A stretch of 64,000 nucleotides of DNA from Microbacterium sp. (GTDB lineage: Bacteria; Actinomycetota; Actinomycetes; Actinomycetales; Microbacteriaceae), in contig PNMM01000002.1 in NCBI GenBank assembly GCA_013823625.1, positions 513,061-577,060 of the forward strand, given 5' to 3'. How positions within the stretch are numbered: position 1 is the first letter of the stretch; each line of letters begins with the position of its first letter. The notes below the pieces were generated by a model, which ran no database searches, was not told where the DNA came from, and was given only the letters and a program-made list of their open reading frames with translations. The position numbers were made by a program, and so were the translations under genes. This document shows positions 8,047 to 17,477 of this stretch, piece after piece.

Positions 8047-8973
8047 CTATTCGCCGGTGGCGAGCGGCCGCGCGGGGTCGGCCGCGTATTGCGACCATGA
8101 CCCGGGGTAGAGACGCCCGGCGGCGAAGCCGGCGTGCTCGAGGGTGAGCAGGGTGTGGCACGCGGTGACTCCCGAGCCGCAGTAGCTAATCACCGGGCGG
8201 TCGGCGGCGCCGAGCGCCGTCAGGCGGTCGCGCAGAGTGTCGACGTCGAGCAGCGTTCCGTCGGCGGCCACGTTGTCGCGGCACGAGAGGCTCTGGGCGC
8301 CGGGAATGTGCCCTGCGCGCGCATCCACGGGCTCGGTCTCGCCGCGGTAGCGGTCGATCGTGCGGGCATCGAGCACGAGCGCGGAGCCGTCGGCGGCGGC
8401 GCGCTGGGTCTCGTCGATCGAGGCGAGTGCGGCATCCGGCCACGATCGTGCGGTGAAGGATGCGGGGCGCACCTCGCGCGCACCCCGCTCGAGCTCGGCA
8501 TCCGGGTGGGCGCGCTGCCAGGCGCCGATGCCGCCATCGAGCACGGCGGCCTCAACCCCGAGGGTGCGGAGCATCCACACCAACCGCGCCGCAATCACTC
8601 CCCCGGCGTCGTCGTACGCCACGACGATCGACGTGTCGCCGATGCCCGCCGCGCTCATGCCGGTCGCGAAGACTTCCGGCCCGGGCAGCGGGTGGCGGCC
8701 TGCCGCAGCCGAGGGCGGCCCCGCGAGCCAGCGATCGAGATCAACGAAGACGGCTCCCGGGATGTGCCCGGCGGCGTAAGCCTCAGCAGCCGAGCGGCCG
8801 TCGAGGTACCAGCGCGTGTCGGCGATGACGACGCCCCCGGGCGCGGGCGCCCCCACGCCAGCCTCGCCACCAGCGCCGCCAGCGCCGCGATCAGCGCCCA
8901 CGCTTTCGGCGCCGCCCTGAGCGCCACGGCGCAGCCGCTCAAGCTCTACTACATCAATAAACGGGGCGATCAT
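8047..8973 (-). CDS. Thiosulfate/3-mercaptopyruvate sulfurtransferase, two rhodanese domains
   Basis: 308 residues with two rhodanese repeats. The inactive N-terminal domain contains DGRSAAEAYAAGHIPGAVFV; the catalytic C-terminal domain has the six-residue active loop CGSGVTAC with the nucleophilic cysteine in SYCGSGVTAC. This loop is closer to 3-mercaptopyruvate sulfurtransferases (CG[S/T]GVT) than to classic thiosulfate rhodaneses. Unusually, residues about 15 to 45 form a Gly/Ala-rich insertion near the N-terminus. Cytoplasmic; role in sulfane sulfur transfer or cyanide detoxification. Ten bases separate it from the lipoate ligase gene downstream. Confidence 0.9.
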   Translation of the reverse strand: MIAPFIDVVELERLRRGAQGGAESVGADRGAGGAGGEAGVGAPAPGGVVIADTRWYLDGRSAAEAYAAGHIPGAVFVDLDRWLAGPPSAAAGRHPLPGPEVFATGMSAAGIGDTSIVVAYDDAGGVIAARLVWMLRTLGVEAAVLDGGIGAWQRAHPDAELERGAREVRPASFTARSWPDAALASIDETQRAAADGSALVLDARTIDRYRGETEPVDARAGHIPGAQSLSCRDNVAADGTLLDVDTLRDRLTALGAADRPVISYCGSGVTACHTLLTLEHAGFAAGRLYPGSWSQYAADPARPLATGE

Positions 8974-9291
8974 GGCTCCCAGCGTATGGCGCTACCCGCA
9001 CTTTCCCGACGCAAACACTGCTTCGGCAGCTCGCCCGCTTGTCCACTGGCGCACCCTCCTTCCGCACGCTTCAACGGAGTCGGAACAACATGATGATCAG
9101 TCGCGAAGTTCCGATTCCGTTGAAGGGAAGCGGGCTAGATGCCGCGGCAGGGCGGGCGGGTCGGCTTCGGTGACACAGGCTCGGTCACGCGGTCGGGAGG
9201 TGCGAAACCAGGCGACGGGCACACCGAGTCGAGGCCACGGCTGAACTTCGCACTCGTGAAAGCCGAGCCGAGCCGCGCGCGTCGCTCAGGT
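8974..9291. other. 318-bp intergenic stretch without a convincing gene
   Basis: This is the longest gene-free interval in the window. It lies between the start of the sulfurtransferase gene and the stop of a hydrolase gene, both on the minus strand, so it should hold the sulfurtransferase promoter and possibly a terminator for the hydrolase. Short open frames exist on the plus strand but lack family resemblance and Shine-Dalgarno sites. Its one striking element is the long imperfect inverted repeat annotated separately at 9069-9125. Confidence 0.7.
9069..9125. repeat. Inverted repeat with 18-bp arms and 21-bp spacer
   Basis: Left arm CTTCAACGGAGTCGGAAC (9069-9086) and right arm GTTCCGATTCCGTTGAAG (9108-9125) are reverse complements except at one position, which would still form a G-U pair in RNA. 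The spacer contains TGATGATCA. It is not followed by a T-run on either strand, so a simple intrinsic terminator is not the best explanation. It could be a protein-binding site, an RNA hairpin, or the footprint of a small mobile or repetitive element. Confidence 0.75.
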
Positions 9292-10158
9292 CTAGGCGAA
9301 GAGCCGATCGTTGATCCACGCGATGAGGTCAGAGCGCACCTCGGCCTGGTTCGTCTCGTTGAAGACCTCGTGGCGAGCGCCCGGGTACACGATGAGTTCG
9401 ACGTCGCTGAGGGCACCGCGCTTGAGGTAGGCATCCGCCAGCTTCTTGGCGCTCTTCTCGCCGCCCAGCGGGTCGTCGTCTCCCACCATGATGAGCAGCG
9501 GCACGGGCGGCTGCACGCGCTTCGGGGTTCCGAACAGGCGCAAGCCGTCGGCGAGGCCGAACAGCTGCAAGACCTTCGCGTCGGTCGTCAGCGGGTCGGC
9601 GACGAAGGCCGCCGAGACGGCGGGGTCGCGGCTGAGCCACTCGGCACCCGTCGTGCCGAGGTGCTTGTGGCGGTGGTTCAAGTCGCCGCCGTACATGTCC
9701 ATCGGCGTGCGCAGCGCGGTGCCCGTGAGCACGACGGCGTTCCAGGGATGCTCGCCCGCGTTGAGCAGGTTCTGCACCATGAGCGAGCCCCACGAGTGGC
9801 CGAGCATCGTGAAGGGGAGGCCGGGGTACTCGGCCTTTGCGAGTTCCGTCAGGTCGAGCAGGTTCTGCTGCGTCGCGCGCAGGCCGCCCACACCGAGCTT
9901 GCCGATCTTCGAGAGGTCACCCTTCCAGTATTCGACGCCCGTCGCTCCGTGGCCGCGGTGGTCATCGGCGTAGACGGCGTAGCCCGCGGCAACGAGGTCT
10001 TGCGCGAGCAACTCGTAGCGCAGCGCGTGCTCGCCGACGCCGTGCGCGATCTGCACAATGCCCTTGGGCTTACCGGGCGCCCACACATAGAAGTGCACCG
10101 AGACCCCGTGGGTGTCGGTGAAGGTGCGGTGTTGACGCTCGGCAGTAATCTTCGGCAT
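9292..10158 (-). CDS. Alpha/beta hydrolase, monoacylglycerol-lipase-like
   Basis: 288 residues from ATG 10158, which is preceded by a strong AGGAGG Shine-Dalgarno seven bases upstream; longer readings upstream lack one. The nucleophile elbow is GHSWGS, the substrate-side motif HGVGEHALRYELLAQDLVAAG matches the monoacylglycerol lipase / lysophospholipase group, and the catalytic Asp and His are seen as MVGDDDPLGG and GARHEVFNE. No signal peptide. Likely hydrolyses monoacylglycerols or similar esters in the cytoplasm. Its neighbour upstream is the transglutaminase cluster, separated by 48 bases; no functional link is evident. Confidence 0.87.
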   Translation of the reverse strand: MPKITAERQHRTFTDTHGVSVHFYVWAPGKPKGIVQIAHGVGEHALRYELLAQDLVAAGYAVYADDHRGHGATGVEYWKGDLSKIGKLGVGGLRATQQNLLDLTELAKAEYPGLPFTMLGHSWGSLMVQNLLNAGEHPWNAVVLTGTALRTPMDMYGGDLNHRHKHLGTTGAEWLSRDPAVSAAFVADPLTTDAKVLQLFGLADGLRLFGTPKRVQPPVPLLIMVGDDDPLGGEKSAKKLADAYLKRGALSDVELIVYPGARHEVFNETNQAEVRSDLIAWINDRLFA

Positions 10159-10206
10159 TGAAGGCCTCCTGGGCTCGATCTTAGGAGCAGCGCGACCGCG
10201 CCGCAC

Positions 10207-11052
10207 TCACGCTTCGCGCGTGATCTCGACCGTCACGAACAGCTTCGAACTCGAGGTGCCCGCGTAGACACCGCGCAGTGGCGGAACGTCGCGGTAGTCG
10301 CGGCCGCGGCCCACGATGACGTGGCGGTCGCGAATCTCGAGCATGTTGGTGGGGTCGAAACCATGCCACTCGCCGTCGAACCACTCGACCCAGGCGTGTG
10401 ACTCACCGGCGATGGTCTCGCCAATCTGGGGCTCGCGCGAGGGGTGCAGGTAACCGCTGACGTACCGGGCCGGGATTCCGATCGACCGCAGCGCCCCGAG
10501 GGCGAGGTGCGTGATGTCTTGGCAGACACCCTTCTTGTGCATCCACGCCTCAGCAGCCGTCGTGTGCACACCGGTGATTCCTGACATGTACTGCACTTCG
10601 TCGTAAATCCACTGGCAGATGTTGAGAGCGGCGGCCTCGGGGTCGGCGGCAGCGGCAGCGAACTCGCGCGCGCGATCAGCAACCTCGGCGGGCGGCGCCG
10701 TGAGCTTTGTCTGCACGGTGTTCTCGACCGAGCTCACGGTCTTCTCCACCGCAACCGCGAGGTCGGCCCAACTGATCGAGCCCTCGGTCGAGCCGCGCGG
10801 GCGCAACTCAACGAGGCTGTCGGCCGTGAGCGACAGTTCTTGGTGTTGCTCGAGCTGCTCAAAGGCCGCGACGCGTGTGCCGAAATAGTCGACGTAGTGG
10901 TGCTGCGACGAGCTCGGGCTGATGGCGAGATGCGAGTGCAGCACGACCTGGCCGTCAGAGCTCGCGGGCAGCATGCGCGCCTCGTTGTACGACGCCGTGG
11001 CGTTGCCTTTGTAGTGGTAGCCGGTGATGTGCCGGATGCGCAGCCGGTTCAT
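10207..11052 (-). CDS. Transglutaminase-like protein of the alpha-E/ATP-grasp cluster
   Basis: 281 residues from ATG 11052, whose start overlaps the stop of the alpha-E gene (ATGA). The N-terminal part (RIRHITGYHYKGNATASYNE) is the bacterial transglutaminase N-domain. The catalytic triad is visible as Cys in KKGVCQDITHL, His in GESHAWVEWF and Asp in GFDPTN, so the protein is probably an active peptidase or transferase. Families of this type are consistently linked to alpha-E and circularly permuted ATP-grasp genes, as here. The cellular substrate of the system is unknown. Confidence 0.9.
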   Translation of the reverse strand: MNRLRIRHITGYHYKGNATASYNEARMLPASSDGQVVLHSHLAISPSSSQHHYVDYFGTRVAAFEQLEQHQELSLTADSLVELRPRGSTEGSISWADLAVAVEKTVSSVENTVQTKLTAPPAEVADRAREFAAAAADPEAAALNICQWIYDEVQYMSGITGVHTTAAEAWMHKKGVCQDITHLALGALRSIGIPARYVSGYLHPSREPQIGETIAGESHAWVEWFDGEWHGFDPTNMLEIRDRHVIVGRGRDYRDVPPLRGVYAGTSSSKLFVTVEITREA

Positions 11053-11978
11053 GTTTTCTCCGCCACCCAACTCGGCGCCGCGTTCGTCGGAAAGTACCGG
11101 TGCCGCACCGCTTCGCTCGTGGCGCTCGTCGCCAATTGCACAGCATCCATGTGGCGTTGCAAGTCGTCGAGAATCTCGGCGATCGGTCGGTACTCGAGCT
11201 CGCTGCGAATCTGACCCAATTGCCGCAGGGCCTGGTCGCCGATACCGGCGCGATCGCTGCGCGGTTCGATGTCGCGCAAGCACTGCTCGGCGCGCGTGAC
11301 CGCAAAGAGAATCGAGCGCGGAAACAACCGGTCGAGCAGCAAGAATTCGGCGGCGTTCTTGGCGCTCGGCACGCCGCGGTACGTGCGCAGGTAGGCCTCG
11401 TAGGCACCGACGCTGCGCAGAATCGTGGTCCACGAGGGGCCGGACGCCTCGGTGAGCGAGCGTGTCGCCAGCAAGCGGGCGGTCATGTCGGCACGTTCGA
11501 GCGAGCGGCCGAGAGTGAAGAACGAGTAGGCCTCGTCGCGGCTCGTCGCCGACTCGACGATGCCCACGGCGAGCGCCGAACGCTCGCGCACCCAGCCGAA
11601 GAACTCGTGCACTTTTTCGGGAGCAACCTTGCGCGGCATGCGTGCGCGCGTGGTGTTGAGTACCTCCCACAACTCGGTGCTCACGACCTCGCGCGCGCGT
11701 CGTGCGTTCTCACGAGCCGCACCCAGCGAGTAGGCGATCGATGCTGCGTGCGAGCGGTCGACGGCAAGAATCGCGAGCACGTCGGCCCGCGTGATCGCGT
11801 GGCCGGGCTCGACGTCGCTGCCCATGACACTCAAGAGCGAACGGCACGCGGTGTCTTCGTCGATCCAGGGGTCTTCGAGCAGCAACTGCAAGTGCACGTC
11901 AAGAATGCGGGCTGTGCCGTCAGAGCGCTCGACATAGCGCCCGATCCAGAACAGGCTTTCGGCGATCCGGCTCAGCAT
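11049..11978 (-). CDS. Alpha-E domain protein (DUF403)
   Basis: 309 residues, starting with the signature MLSRIAESLFWIGRYVERSD typical of alpha-E proteins. It is predicted to be almost all alpha-helical, with conserved ERADMTARLL in the middle. Its start overlaps the stop of the ATP-grasp gene by seven bases and its stop overlaps the transglutaminase start. The family has no established reaction; from genome context it is thought to work with an ATP-grasp amidoligase, perhaps as its carrier or partner. Placement is typical and supports a single functional unit. Confidence 0.92.
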   Translation of the reverse strand: MLSRIAESLFWIGRYVERSDGTARILDVHLQLLLEDPWIDEDTACRSLLSVMGSDVEPGHAITRADVLAILAVDRSHAASIAYSLGAARENARRAREVVSTELWEVLNTTRARMPRKVAPEKVHEFFGWVRERSALAVGIVESATSRDEAYSFFTLGRSLERADMTARLLATRSLTEASGPSWTTILRSVGAYEAYLRTYRGVPSAKNAAEFLLLDRLFPRSILFAVTRAEQCLRDIEPRSDRAGIGDQALRQLGQIRSELEYRPIAEILDDLQRHMDAVQLATSATSEAVRHRYFPTNAAPSWVAEKT

Positions 11979-13648
11979 TTGTTGACCCCCCGCGAGGATG
12001 CGAGAGCGCCGTTGCTCGACGGTGTGACAGAAAACATGGACTGTTGTTGTTGTTCTTGCTGCGACCGACGCGGATCGTCTTGAGGGTTGTGGTCAACCTC
12101 GTGCGCGGTCGCGTCAAGAATGATCGGAATCGCCTGCGTCACGGTCGCTTGCTCGGCCACGATTCCTTGCACGTCGTGGCTGTCGGCGACCATGGGCAGT
12201 TGGCCCACGACCCAGGTGTCTTTCGAGCCACCACCCTGGCTCGAGTTGACGACGAGCTGTCCCTCGGGCAACGCGACCCGGGTTAGGCCGCCGGGAAGCA
12301 CCCACACCTCGCGGCCATCGTTGACAGCGAAGGGCCGCAGGTCAGCGTGCCGAGGGCGCATGCCATCTTCGACGAGCGTGGGGATGGTCGAGAGCTGAAC
12401 GACCGGCTGCGCGATCCACCCGCGGGGGTCTTCTTGCAGGCGCATCCGCAGTTCGTCGAGTTCGTCGGTGCTCGCCGCTGGGCCGACGACGAGGCCCTTG
12501 CCACCCGAGCCGTCAACGGGCTTGACGACGAGCTCGTGCAGTCGGTCGAGCACCTCTTCGAGCGAGTCGGGCTCTTCGAGACGCCACGTGTCGACGTTGG
12601 GAATGATGGGCTCTTCGTTGAGGAAGTAGCGCACGAGGTCAGGCAAGTAGGTGTAGACGAGCTTGTCGTCGGCGACGCCGTTGCCCACGGCGTTGGTGAT
12701 CGTTACATTGCCGAGACGCGCGGCGAGCATGAGGCCCGGCGTGCCGAGCATCGAGTCGGCGCGGAACGTCAACGGGTCGAGAAACTCATCGTCGACGCGG
12801 CGGTAAATGACGTCGACGCGCTGCGGCCCCGCGGTGGTGCGCATGAAGACGCGCCCGCCCGAGCAGTAGAGGTCGCGGCCCTCGACCAGCTCGACGCCCA
12901 TGAGGCGCGCGAGCAGCGTGTGCTCGAAGTAGGCCGAGTTGTAGACACCGGGCGTGAGAACGACGACGGTCGGGTCATCAACGCCAGCGGGGGCGGATGC
13001 TCGCAAAGCGTCAAGCAATCGCGTCGGGTAATCGCCCACGGGGCGCACGCGCATCGACACGAAAAGCTCGGGCAGCGTCTGCGCCATGACGCGGCGGTTC
13101 GAGATGACGTAGCTCACGCCACTCGGAACGCGCACGTTGTCTTCGAGCACGCGCCAGGTGCCGTGCTCGTCACGGATGAGGTCGATACCCGAGACCTGAA
13201 TGCGCACGCCGTTGGCACTCTCGATGCCCGCGGCGGAGCGGTGGTAGTGGCTCGAGCTCGAGATGAGCCGCGCGGGAATCACGCCATCGGCAATGCAGCG
13301 TTGCGGCCCGTAGACGTCGGTGAGAAAGGCTTCGAGCGCGCGCACGCGCTGGGCAACTCCCGACTCGAGGTGGCTCCACTCGGCGCGTTCGATGACGCGC
13401 GGCACAGCATCCAGCGGAAACGGCCGCTCTTCACCGGCGAAGTCGAACGTGACACCTTGCGCAAGGTAGCTCGACGCGAGCGCCTCGGTGCGACCGCGCA
13501 GTTCTTCTTGCGACATTTGCGCGAGGGCCGCGTGAATCTGCCGGTAGGGCATGCGCACGTCGCTGTCGGGCGTGAACATCTCGTCAAAGGCGACGGCCGT
13601 TCCCGTACGGGCGGCGGTCGCCGCATACCCGTCGAAGAGGTCGGCCAT
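11972..13648 (-). CDS. Circularly permuted ATP-grasp type 2 protein
   Basis: 558 residues, first gene of the three-gene cluster. Motifs of the CP_ATPgrasp_2 (DUF404/DUF407) family are seen: VRIQVSGIDLIRDEHGTWRVLEDNVRVPSG split across the ATP-grasp core, the basic loop VVKPVDGSGGKGLVVGP, and SNRRVMAQTLPELF. The product should activate a carboxylate with ATP and form an amide or peptide bond. The C-terminal 40 residues are low complexity, with a run of glutamines near residue 535, and are probably disordered. Substrates are unknown. Confidence 0.92.
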   Translation of the reverse strand: MADLFDGYAATAARTGTAVAFDEMFTPDSDVRMPYRQIHAALAQMSQEELRGRTEALASSYLAQGVTFDFAGEERPFPLDAVPRVIERAEWSHLESGVAQRVRALEAFLTDVYGPQRCIADGVIPARLISSSSHYHRSAAGIESANGVRIQVSGIDLIRDEHGTWRVLEDNVRVPSGVSYVISNRRVMAQTLPELFVSMRVRPVGDYPTRLLDALRASAPAGVDDPTVVVLTPGVYNSAYFEHTLLARLMGVELVEGRDLYCSGGRVFMRTTAGPQRVDVIYRRVDDEFLDPLTFRADSMLGTPGLMLAARLGNVTITNAVGNGVADDKLVYTYLPDLVRYFLNEEPIIPNVDTWRLEEPDSLEEVLDRLHELVVKPVDGSGGKGLVVGPAASTDELDELRMRLQEDPRGWIAQPVVQLSTIPTLVEDGMRPRHADLRPFAVNDGREVWVLPGGLTRVALPEGQLVVNSSQGGGSKDTWVVGQLPMVADSHDVQGIVAEQATVTQAIPIILDATAHEVDHNPQDDPRRSQQEQQQQSMFSVTPSSNGALASSRGVNKC

Positions 13649-13739
13649 GACGAGAGCCTAGTCGCGGCGTGTTGCGGCGATGTTTCGCAGGATGCTCGCC
13701 GCGCCCTGCCCGCTGCCGTCTGGTTCTCCGACCCGTCGC

Positions 13740-14714
13740 CTAGGCAGTTGCCGCGGCAGCGAGGTCGCGCTCAAACTGCTCGACGACGTCGCGGTGGCAG
13801 AGCTCGGTGGCCTCGGTCGTGGCGGTCGCCGCTCCCGCTGCCACGCCCGCCCGGAACGCCGCCGCGAGGTCGTGACCCTGGGCAAGGCGCAGCACCATCG
13901 CGGCAAGAAAGCTGTCGCCCGCGCCGACGGTTGACCGCACCGTGATGGGCGGCGAGGCGAGGCGCGTGACCGAGTCGGCCGTCACGAGAACGGCGCCATC
14001 GCCTCCGAGCGTGAGCGCGACGACCTCGACGCGGCCGCGGCCCACGAGTTCGCGCGCGGCTTCGATCTTCTCGTCGATCGTGAGCGTGGGTGCTCCCACG
14101 AGCTCGCCGAGCTCGCGGCCCGAGGGCTTCACGAGATAGACGCCCTCGGCGACGGCGGTAGCGAGCGCCGCGCCCGAGGCATCAACGACGCATCGCACGC
14201 CGAGCTCGCGGGCGCGCCGCGCGATGCGCGCGTAGAAGTCGTCGGGCACCCCGGGCGCGAGTGAACCACTCGGCACGACGTAGCCGCCGAGGTGCATCGC
14301 GGACTCGGTGGCGCTGACGCACTGCTGCCACTCGGTGTCGCTGAGCGTCGGGCCCTGCAGCACGAAGCGAAACTGCTGGCCCGTCGAGGTCTCGTCGATC
14401 GTGATGTTCTCGCGCGTCGACCCCTCGATCGCGATGGCCCGCCCGATGATTCCCTCGGCCTCAAGCAATTGGCGATAGGCCTGACCCGTGGCGCCGCCAA
14501 CCGCATAGATGGCCGTCGAGTGACCGCCAAGCCGTTCGATCACGCGGCTGACATTGACGCCGCCGCCACCCGCGTCGACACGGCTCGGGCCGCAGCGCAT
14601 CTTGTGCTCGGGCTGCACCGCCTCGGTGCTCGTGCTGACGTCGAGCGCGGGGTTCACGGTGAGCGTGACGATGGGGGCCGGGTGAGCGGCGGATGCTGCA
14701 GGGCTGTGCGCCAT
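13740..14714 (-). CDS. PfkB-family hexose-phosphate kinase (1-phosphofructokinase-like)
   Basis: 324 residues. The LTVNPALDVSTST start, VDAGGGGVNVSRVIERLGG sugar-binding motif and the C-terminal STVGAGDSFLAAMV motif with catalytic Asp identify the FruK/LacC branch of the PfkB superfamily. It would phosphorylate a sugar phosphate such as fructose 1-phosphate or tagatose 6-phosphate; fructose 6-phosphate is possible too. It lies nine bases downstream of xylB and probably belongs to the same transcription unit, although no such kinase is strictly needed for xylose use. Confidence 0.87.
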   Translation of the reverse strand: MAHSPAASAAHPAPIVTLTVNPALDVSTSTEAVQPEHKMRCGPSRVDAGGGGVNVSRVIERLGGHSTAIYAVGGATGQAYRQLLEAEGIIGRAIAIEGSTRENITIDETSTGQQFRFVLQGPTLSDTEWQQCVSATESAMHLGGYVVPSGSLAPGVPDDFYARIARRARELGVRCVVDASGAALATAVAEGVYLVKPSGRELGELVGAPTLTIDEKIEAARELVGRGRVEVVALTLGGDGAVLVTADSVTRLASPPITVRSTVGAGDSFLAAMVLRLAQGHDLAAAFRAGVAAGAATATTEATELCHRDVVEQFERDLAAAATA

Positions 14715-14723
14715 GCCCTCAGG

Positions 14724-16202
14724 CTAGTGACCGCTGCGCGCAAACGCCGCGGCAAAGGCGGCGCGAACATGGGGCTGAGGCGGATGCTCGACCGAAGCAT
14801 GCAGCGCGAGCGGCCACTCGGGGCGGGCGCCGAGCAGCACTCCGGCCGCTTGCCGCGCGGCCCCGCGAGCCACGTACTCCCCCGGCTCGGGCACCACGAC
14901 CGGAAGACCGAGCACGGCCGACGCGATCGCGGGCACCGCCCGCGATCGGGCCGCGCCGCCCACGAGCAACAGGCGACGGGGTTGCAGGCCGTGGCGTGCA
15001 ATGGCGTCGAGTCCGTCGGCGAGGCCGCACAGCATCCCTTCGATCGCGGCACGCGCGAGGTTTTCGCGGGTCGTCGACGCGAGCGTGAGGCCGCTGAGAG
15101 ACGCGGTCGCGTCGGGCAGGTTGGGGGTGCGCTCGCCTTCGAAGTAGGGCAGCAGCACGACTCCGCCGGCGCCGGGCTCGGCGGCGAGCGCGAGGTCGGC
15201 GAGGCCGTCGTGGTCGACGCCGAGCAGCCCCGCGACCGAGTCGAGCACGCGCGCGGCGTTGAGCGTGGCGATGAGGGGCAAATAGTCGCCCGCGGCATCG
15301 GCGAAGCCCGCGACCGTGCCCGACTCGTCGATGACGGGCTCGGGGCTCACGGCAAAAACCGTTCCGCTCGTGCCGATCGAGATGACAACGTCGCCAGGGC
15401 CGGTGCCGAGGCCGAACGCCGCGGCGGCGTTGTCTCCTGCACCGGGGCCGACGAGCACGCCCGCGCGTGAGCCGCGCAGCGCTGAGTTCGCCGCGTCGAC
15501 CATGGTCGACTCGGTGGGCTGGAACACTCGGGGCAGAATCACCGCGTCATCGTTCGGGGCCGCGTGCGGGTCGGCCTCGCGCGCCGGGCGACCCAGCGCC
15601 AGCGCGAAGAGCTCGAGGTCGTATTCGCCCGAGGTCGGCGACCAGTAGCCCGTACCGCTCGCATCCGAGCGGTCGGTCACGAGCTGCTCGAGCTGCGGAC
15701 CCAGCGGGCTCTCGCCGAGGGGCCCGTAACCGCGCAGTCGCCAGGTCAGCCAGTCGTGGGGCAGGGCGACGGCCGCGATCGTAGGCACGAGGTGCGGCTC
15801 GTGGTCGCGCATCCACCGCAGCTTCGTTGCCGTGAACGAGGCGACGGGCACGGATCCGCTGCGCGCGGCGAGGGCAGCTGCGCCCACCTCGGCGACGAGG
15901 TCGGCGGCAGCACCGGCCGAGCGCGTGTCGTTCCACAGCAGGGCATCGCGAACGACGCGGCCCTCGGCATCGAGCGCCACGAGCCCGTGCTGCTGGCCGC
16001 CGACCGCGATCGCGTCGACATCGGCAAGGCCACCTGCCTCGTCAACCGCGGCGATGAACGCGGCCCACCACGCGGCGGGGTCGACCGCCGTGCCCTCGGG
16101 ATGCGGAGCGCGCCCCTCACGCACAGTCGCCCCCGTCGCGGCGTCGACGATCAGCACCTTGCAGCTCTGCGTCGAGGAGTCGACGCCCGCGACCAGCGGC
16201 AT
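14724..16202 (-). CDS. xylB: Xylulokinase
   Basis: 492 residues of the FGGY carbohydrate kinase family. The N-terminal phosphate loop [17 protein letters not shown], the [10 protein letters not shown] motif characteristic of xylulokinases, and the C-terminal [14 protein letters not shown] motif are all present. It converts D-xylulose to D-xylulose 5-phosphate. Its start lies two bases after the stop of xylA on the same strand, so the order of transcription is xylA-xylB-pfkB-like. Cytoplasmic. Regulation is expected through the operator at 17423-17445. Confidence 0.94.
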   Translation of the reverse strand: MPLVAGVDSSTQSCKVLIVDAATGATVREGRAPHPEGTAVDPAAWWAAFIAAVDEAGGLADVDAIAVGGQQHGLVALDAEGRVVRDALLWNDTRSAGAAADLVAEVGAAALAARSGSVPVASFTATKLRWMRDHEPHLVPTIAAVALPHDWLTWRLRGYGPLGESPLGPQLEQLVTDRSDASGTGYWSPTSGEYDLELFALALGRPAREADPHAAPNDDAVILPRVFQPTESTMVDAANSALRGSRAGVLVGPGAGDNAAAAFGLGTGPGDVVISIGTSGTVFAVSPEPVIDESGTVAGFADAAGDYLPLIATLNAARVLDSVAGLLGVDHDGLADLALAAEPGAGGVVLLPYFEGERTPNLPDATASLSGLTLASTTRENLARAAIEGMLCGLADGLDAIARHGLQPRRLLLVGGAARSRAVPAIASAVLGLPVVVPEPGEYVARGAARQAAGVLLGARPEWPLALHASVEHPPQPHVRAAFAAAFARSGH

Positions 16203-16204
16203 TG

Positions 16205-17395
16205 CTACCGGGCGCCCATGAGGTGCTCGGTCGCGAGCTGCTGAAGGTGCACGAAGCCGAAGCCGCGACCGTTGAAGTACGAGCCGGCGTCGAAGTTCTC
16301 GTACGCCGTAGCGTCGGCGAGCAGGTCGTCGACGGTCTCGCCCGCGCCGAGCGTCGGCTGCGCGAGCTCGTCGACACGGGCCGCGGCGAGCGCCGCCTGT
16401 ACCTCGGGGTCGGCGCGGAAGGCCTTAGCGCGCTCCTTGAGCAACAGGTAGGTGCGCATGTTCGCGGCGGCCGAGGCCCACACGCCGGTCTCGTCTTCGG
16501 TGCGGCTGGGCTTGTAGTCGAAGTGGCGGGGGCCGTCGTAGGCGCGGCCACCACCCGGCCCGCCGTTCTCGAGCAAGTCGACGAGCGAGAACGCGTTGTG
16601 CAGGTCGCCGTGGCCGAAGACGAGGTCTTGGTCGTACTTGATGCCGCGCTGACCATTGAGGTCAATGTGGAAGAGCTTGCCCGCCTCGAGCGCTTGGGCG
16701 ATGCCGGCCGTGAAGTTCAGCCCGGCCATCTGCTCGTGGCCGACCTCGGGGTTAAGGCCCACAAGCTCAGGGTGCTCAAGCGTCTCGATGAACGCCATGG
16801 CGTGGCCCACGGTTGGTAGAAGAATGTCGCCGCGCGGCTCGTTGGGCTTGGGCTCAATGGCGAAGCGGATGCCGTAGCCCTTATCTGTCACGTACTGCGT
16901 CAGCAGGTTGACGGCCTCGCGGTAGCGCGCGATCGCCGAGCGCACGTCTTTCGCGGCGTCATACTCGGCGCCCTCGCGACCGCCCCACATGACGAAGGTG
17001 TGCGCGCCGAGCTCGGCGGCGAGGTCGAGGTTGCGCAGCACCTTGCGCAGCGCGAAGCGGCGCACGGCACGGTCGTTCGAGGTGAAGCCGCCGTCTTTGA
17101 ACACGGGCGCGCTGAACAGGTTGGTCGTGATCATGGGCACCTTGAGGCCCGTGGATGCCGTGGCCGCGATCAAGCGATCAATCTGCGTGCGCCGCTCGGC
17201 GTCCGTCGAGCCGAACGCGAAGAGGTCGTCGTCGTGCAGAGTGAGGCCGTAGGCACCGAGCTCGGTGAGCTTCTCGACGACGTGCACGACATCGAGCGCG
17301 GCTCGCGTGGGCCCGCCGAAGGGGTCGGCGCCGTTGTAGCCGACGGTCCAGAGGCCGAAGGTGAAGTGGTCGGCGGGAGTCGGAGTGAGGGCCAT
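16205..17395 (-). CDS. xylA: Xylose isomerase
   Basis: 396 residues from ATG 17395, preceded by a purine-rich AGAAAGAAG ribosome site. The length is that of the compact actinobacterial class I xylose isomerases. Recognisable motifs include [16 protein letters not shown], the active-site [24 protein letters not shown] and [15 protein letters not shown], carrying the metal-binding Glu, Asp and His residues. It converts D-xylose to D-xylulose (and would isomerise glucose weakly). First gene of the xylose unit; a longer frame upstream runs antisense through the regulator and is spurious. Confidence 0.96.
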   Translation of the reverse strand: MALTPTPADHFTFGLWTVGYNGADPFGGPTRAALDVVHVVEKLTELGAYGLTLHDDDLFAFGSTDAERRTQIDRLIAATASTGLKVPMITTNLFSAPVFKDGGFTSNDRAVRRFALRKVLRNLDLAAELGAHTFVMWGGREGAEYDAAKDVRSAIARYREAVNLLTQYVTDKGYGIRFAIEPKPNEPRGDILLPTVGHAMAFIETLEHPELVGLNPEVGHEQMAGLNFTAGIAQALEAGKLFHIDLNGQRGIKYDQDLVFGHGDLHNAFSLVDLLENGGPGGGRAYDGPRHFDYKPSRTEDETGVWASAAANMRTYLLLKERAKAFRADPEVQAALAAARVDELAQPTLGAGETVDDLLADATAYENFDAGSYFNGRGFGFVHLQQLATEHLMGAR

Positions 17396-17422
17396 GAGCG
17401 ACTTCTTTCTGCGCTGAAAGGT

Positions 17423-17445
17423 ATATGTTGTGAAGCACAACGTAT
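17423..17445. promoter_or_regulatory. Palindromic operator between xylA and the ROK regulator
   Basis: Perfect arms GTTGTG (17427-17432) and CACAAC (17436-17441) flank a 3-bp centre; after one mismatched pair the symmetry continues with ATA at 17423-17425 and TAT at 17443-17445. It sits 28 bases upstream of xylA and 32 bases upstream of the regulator start, an ideal place for a ROK/XylR repressor controlling both. Direct binding is inferred. Confidence 0.8.
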
Positions 17446-17477
17446 CACCCGAGGGCGGGGCGCGCCAGACTGGATGC

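Noticed and set aside
8972..9244. Short plus-strand frame across the intergenic stretch
   Set aside because: No ribosome site, no family resemblance, and it runs through the inverted repeat.
12347..13945. Plus-strand open frame (532 codons) opposite the ATP-grasp gene
   Set aside because: No recognisable domain and Arg-rich; the ATP-grasp reading is strongly supported.
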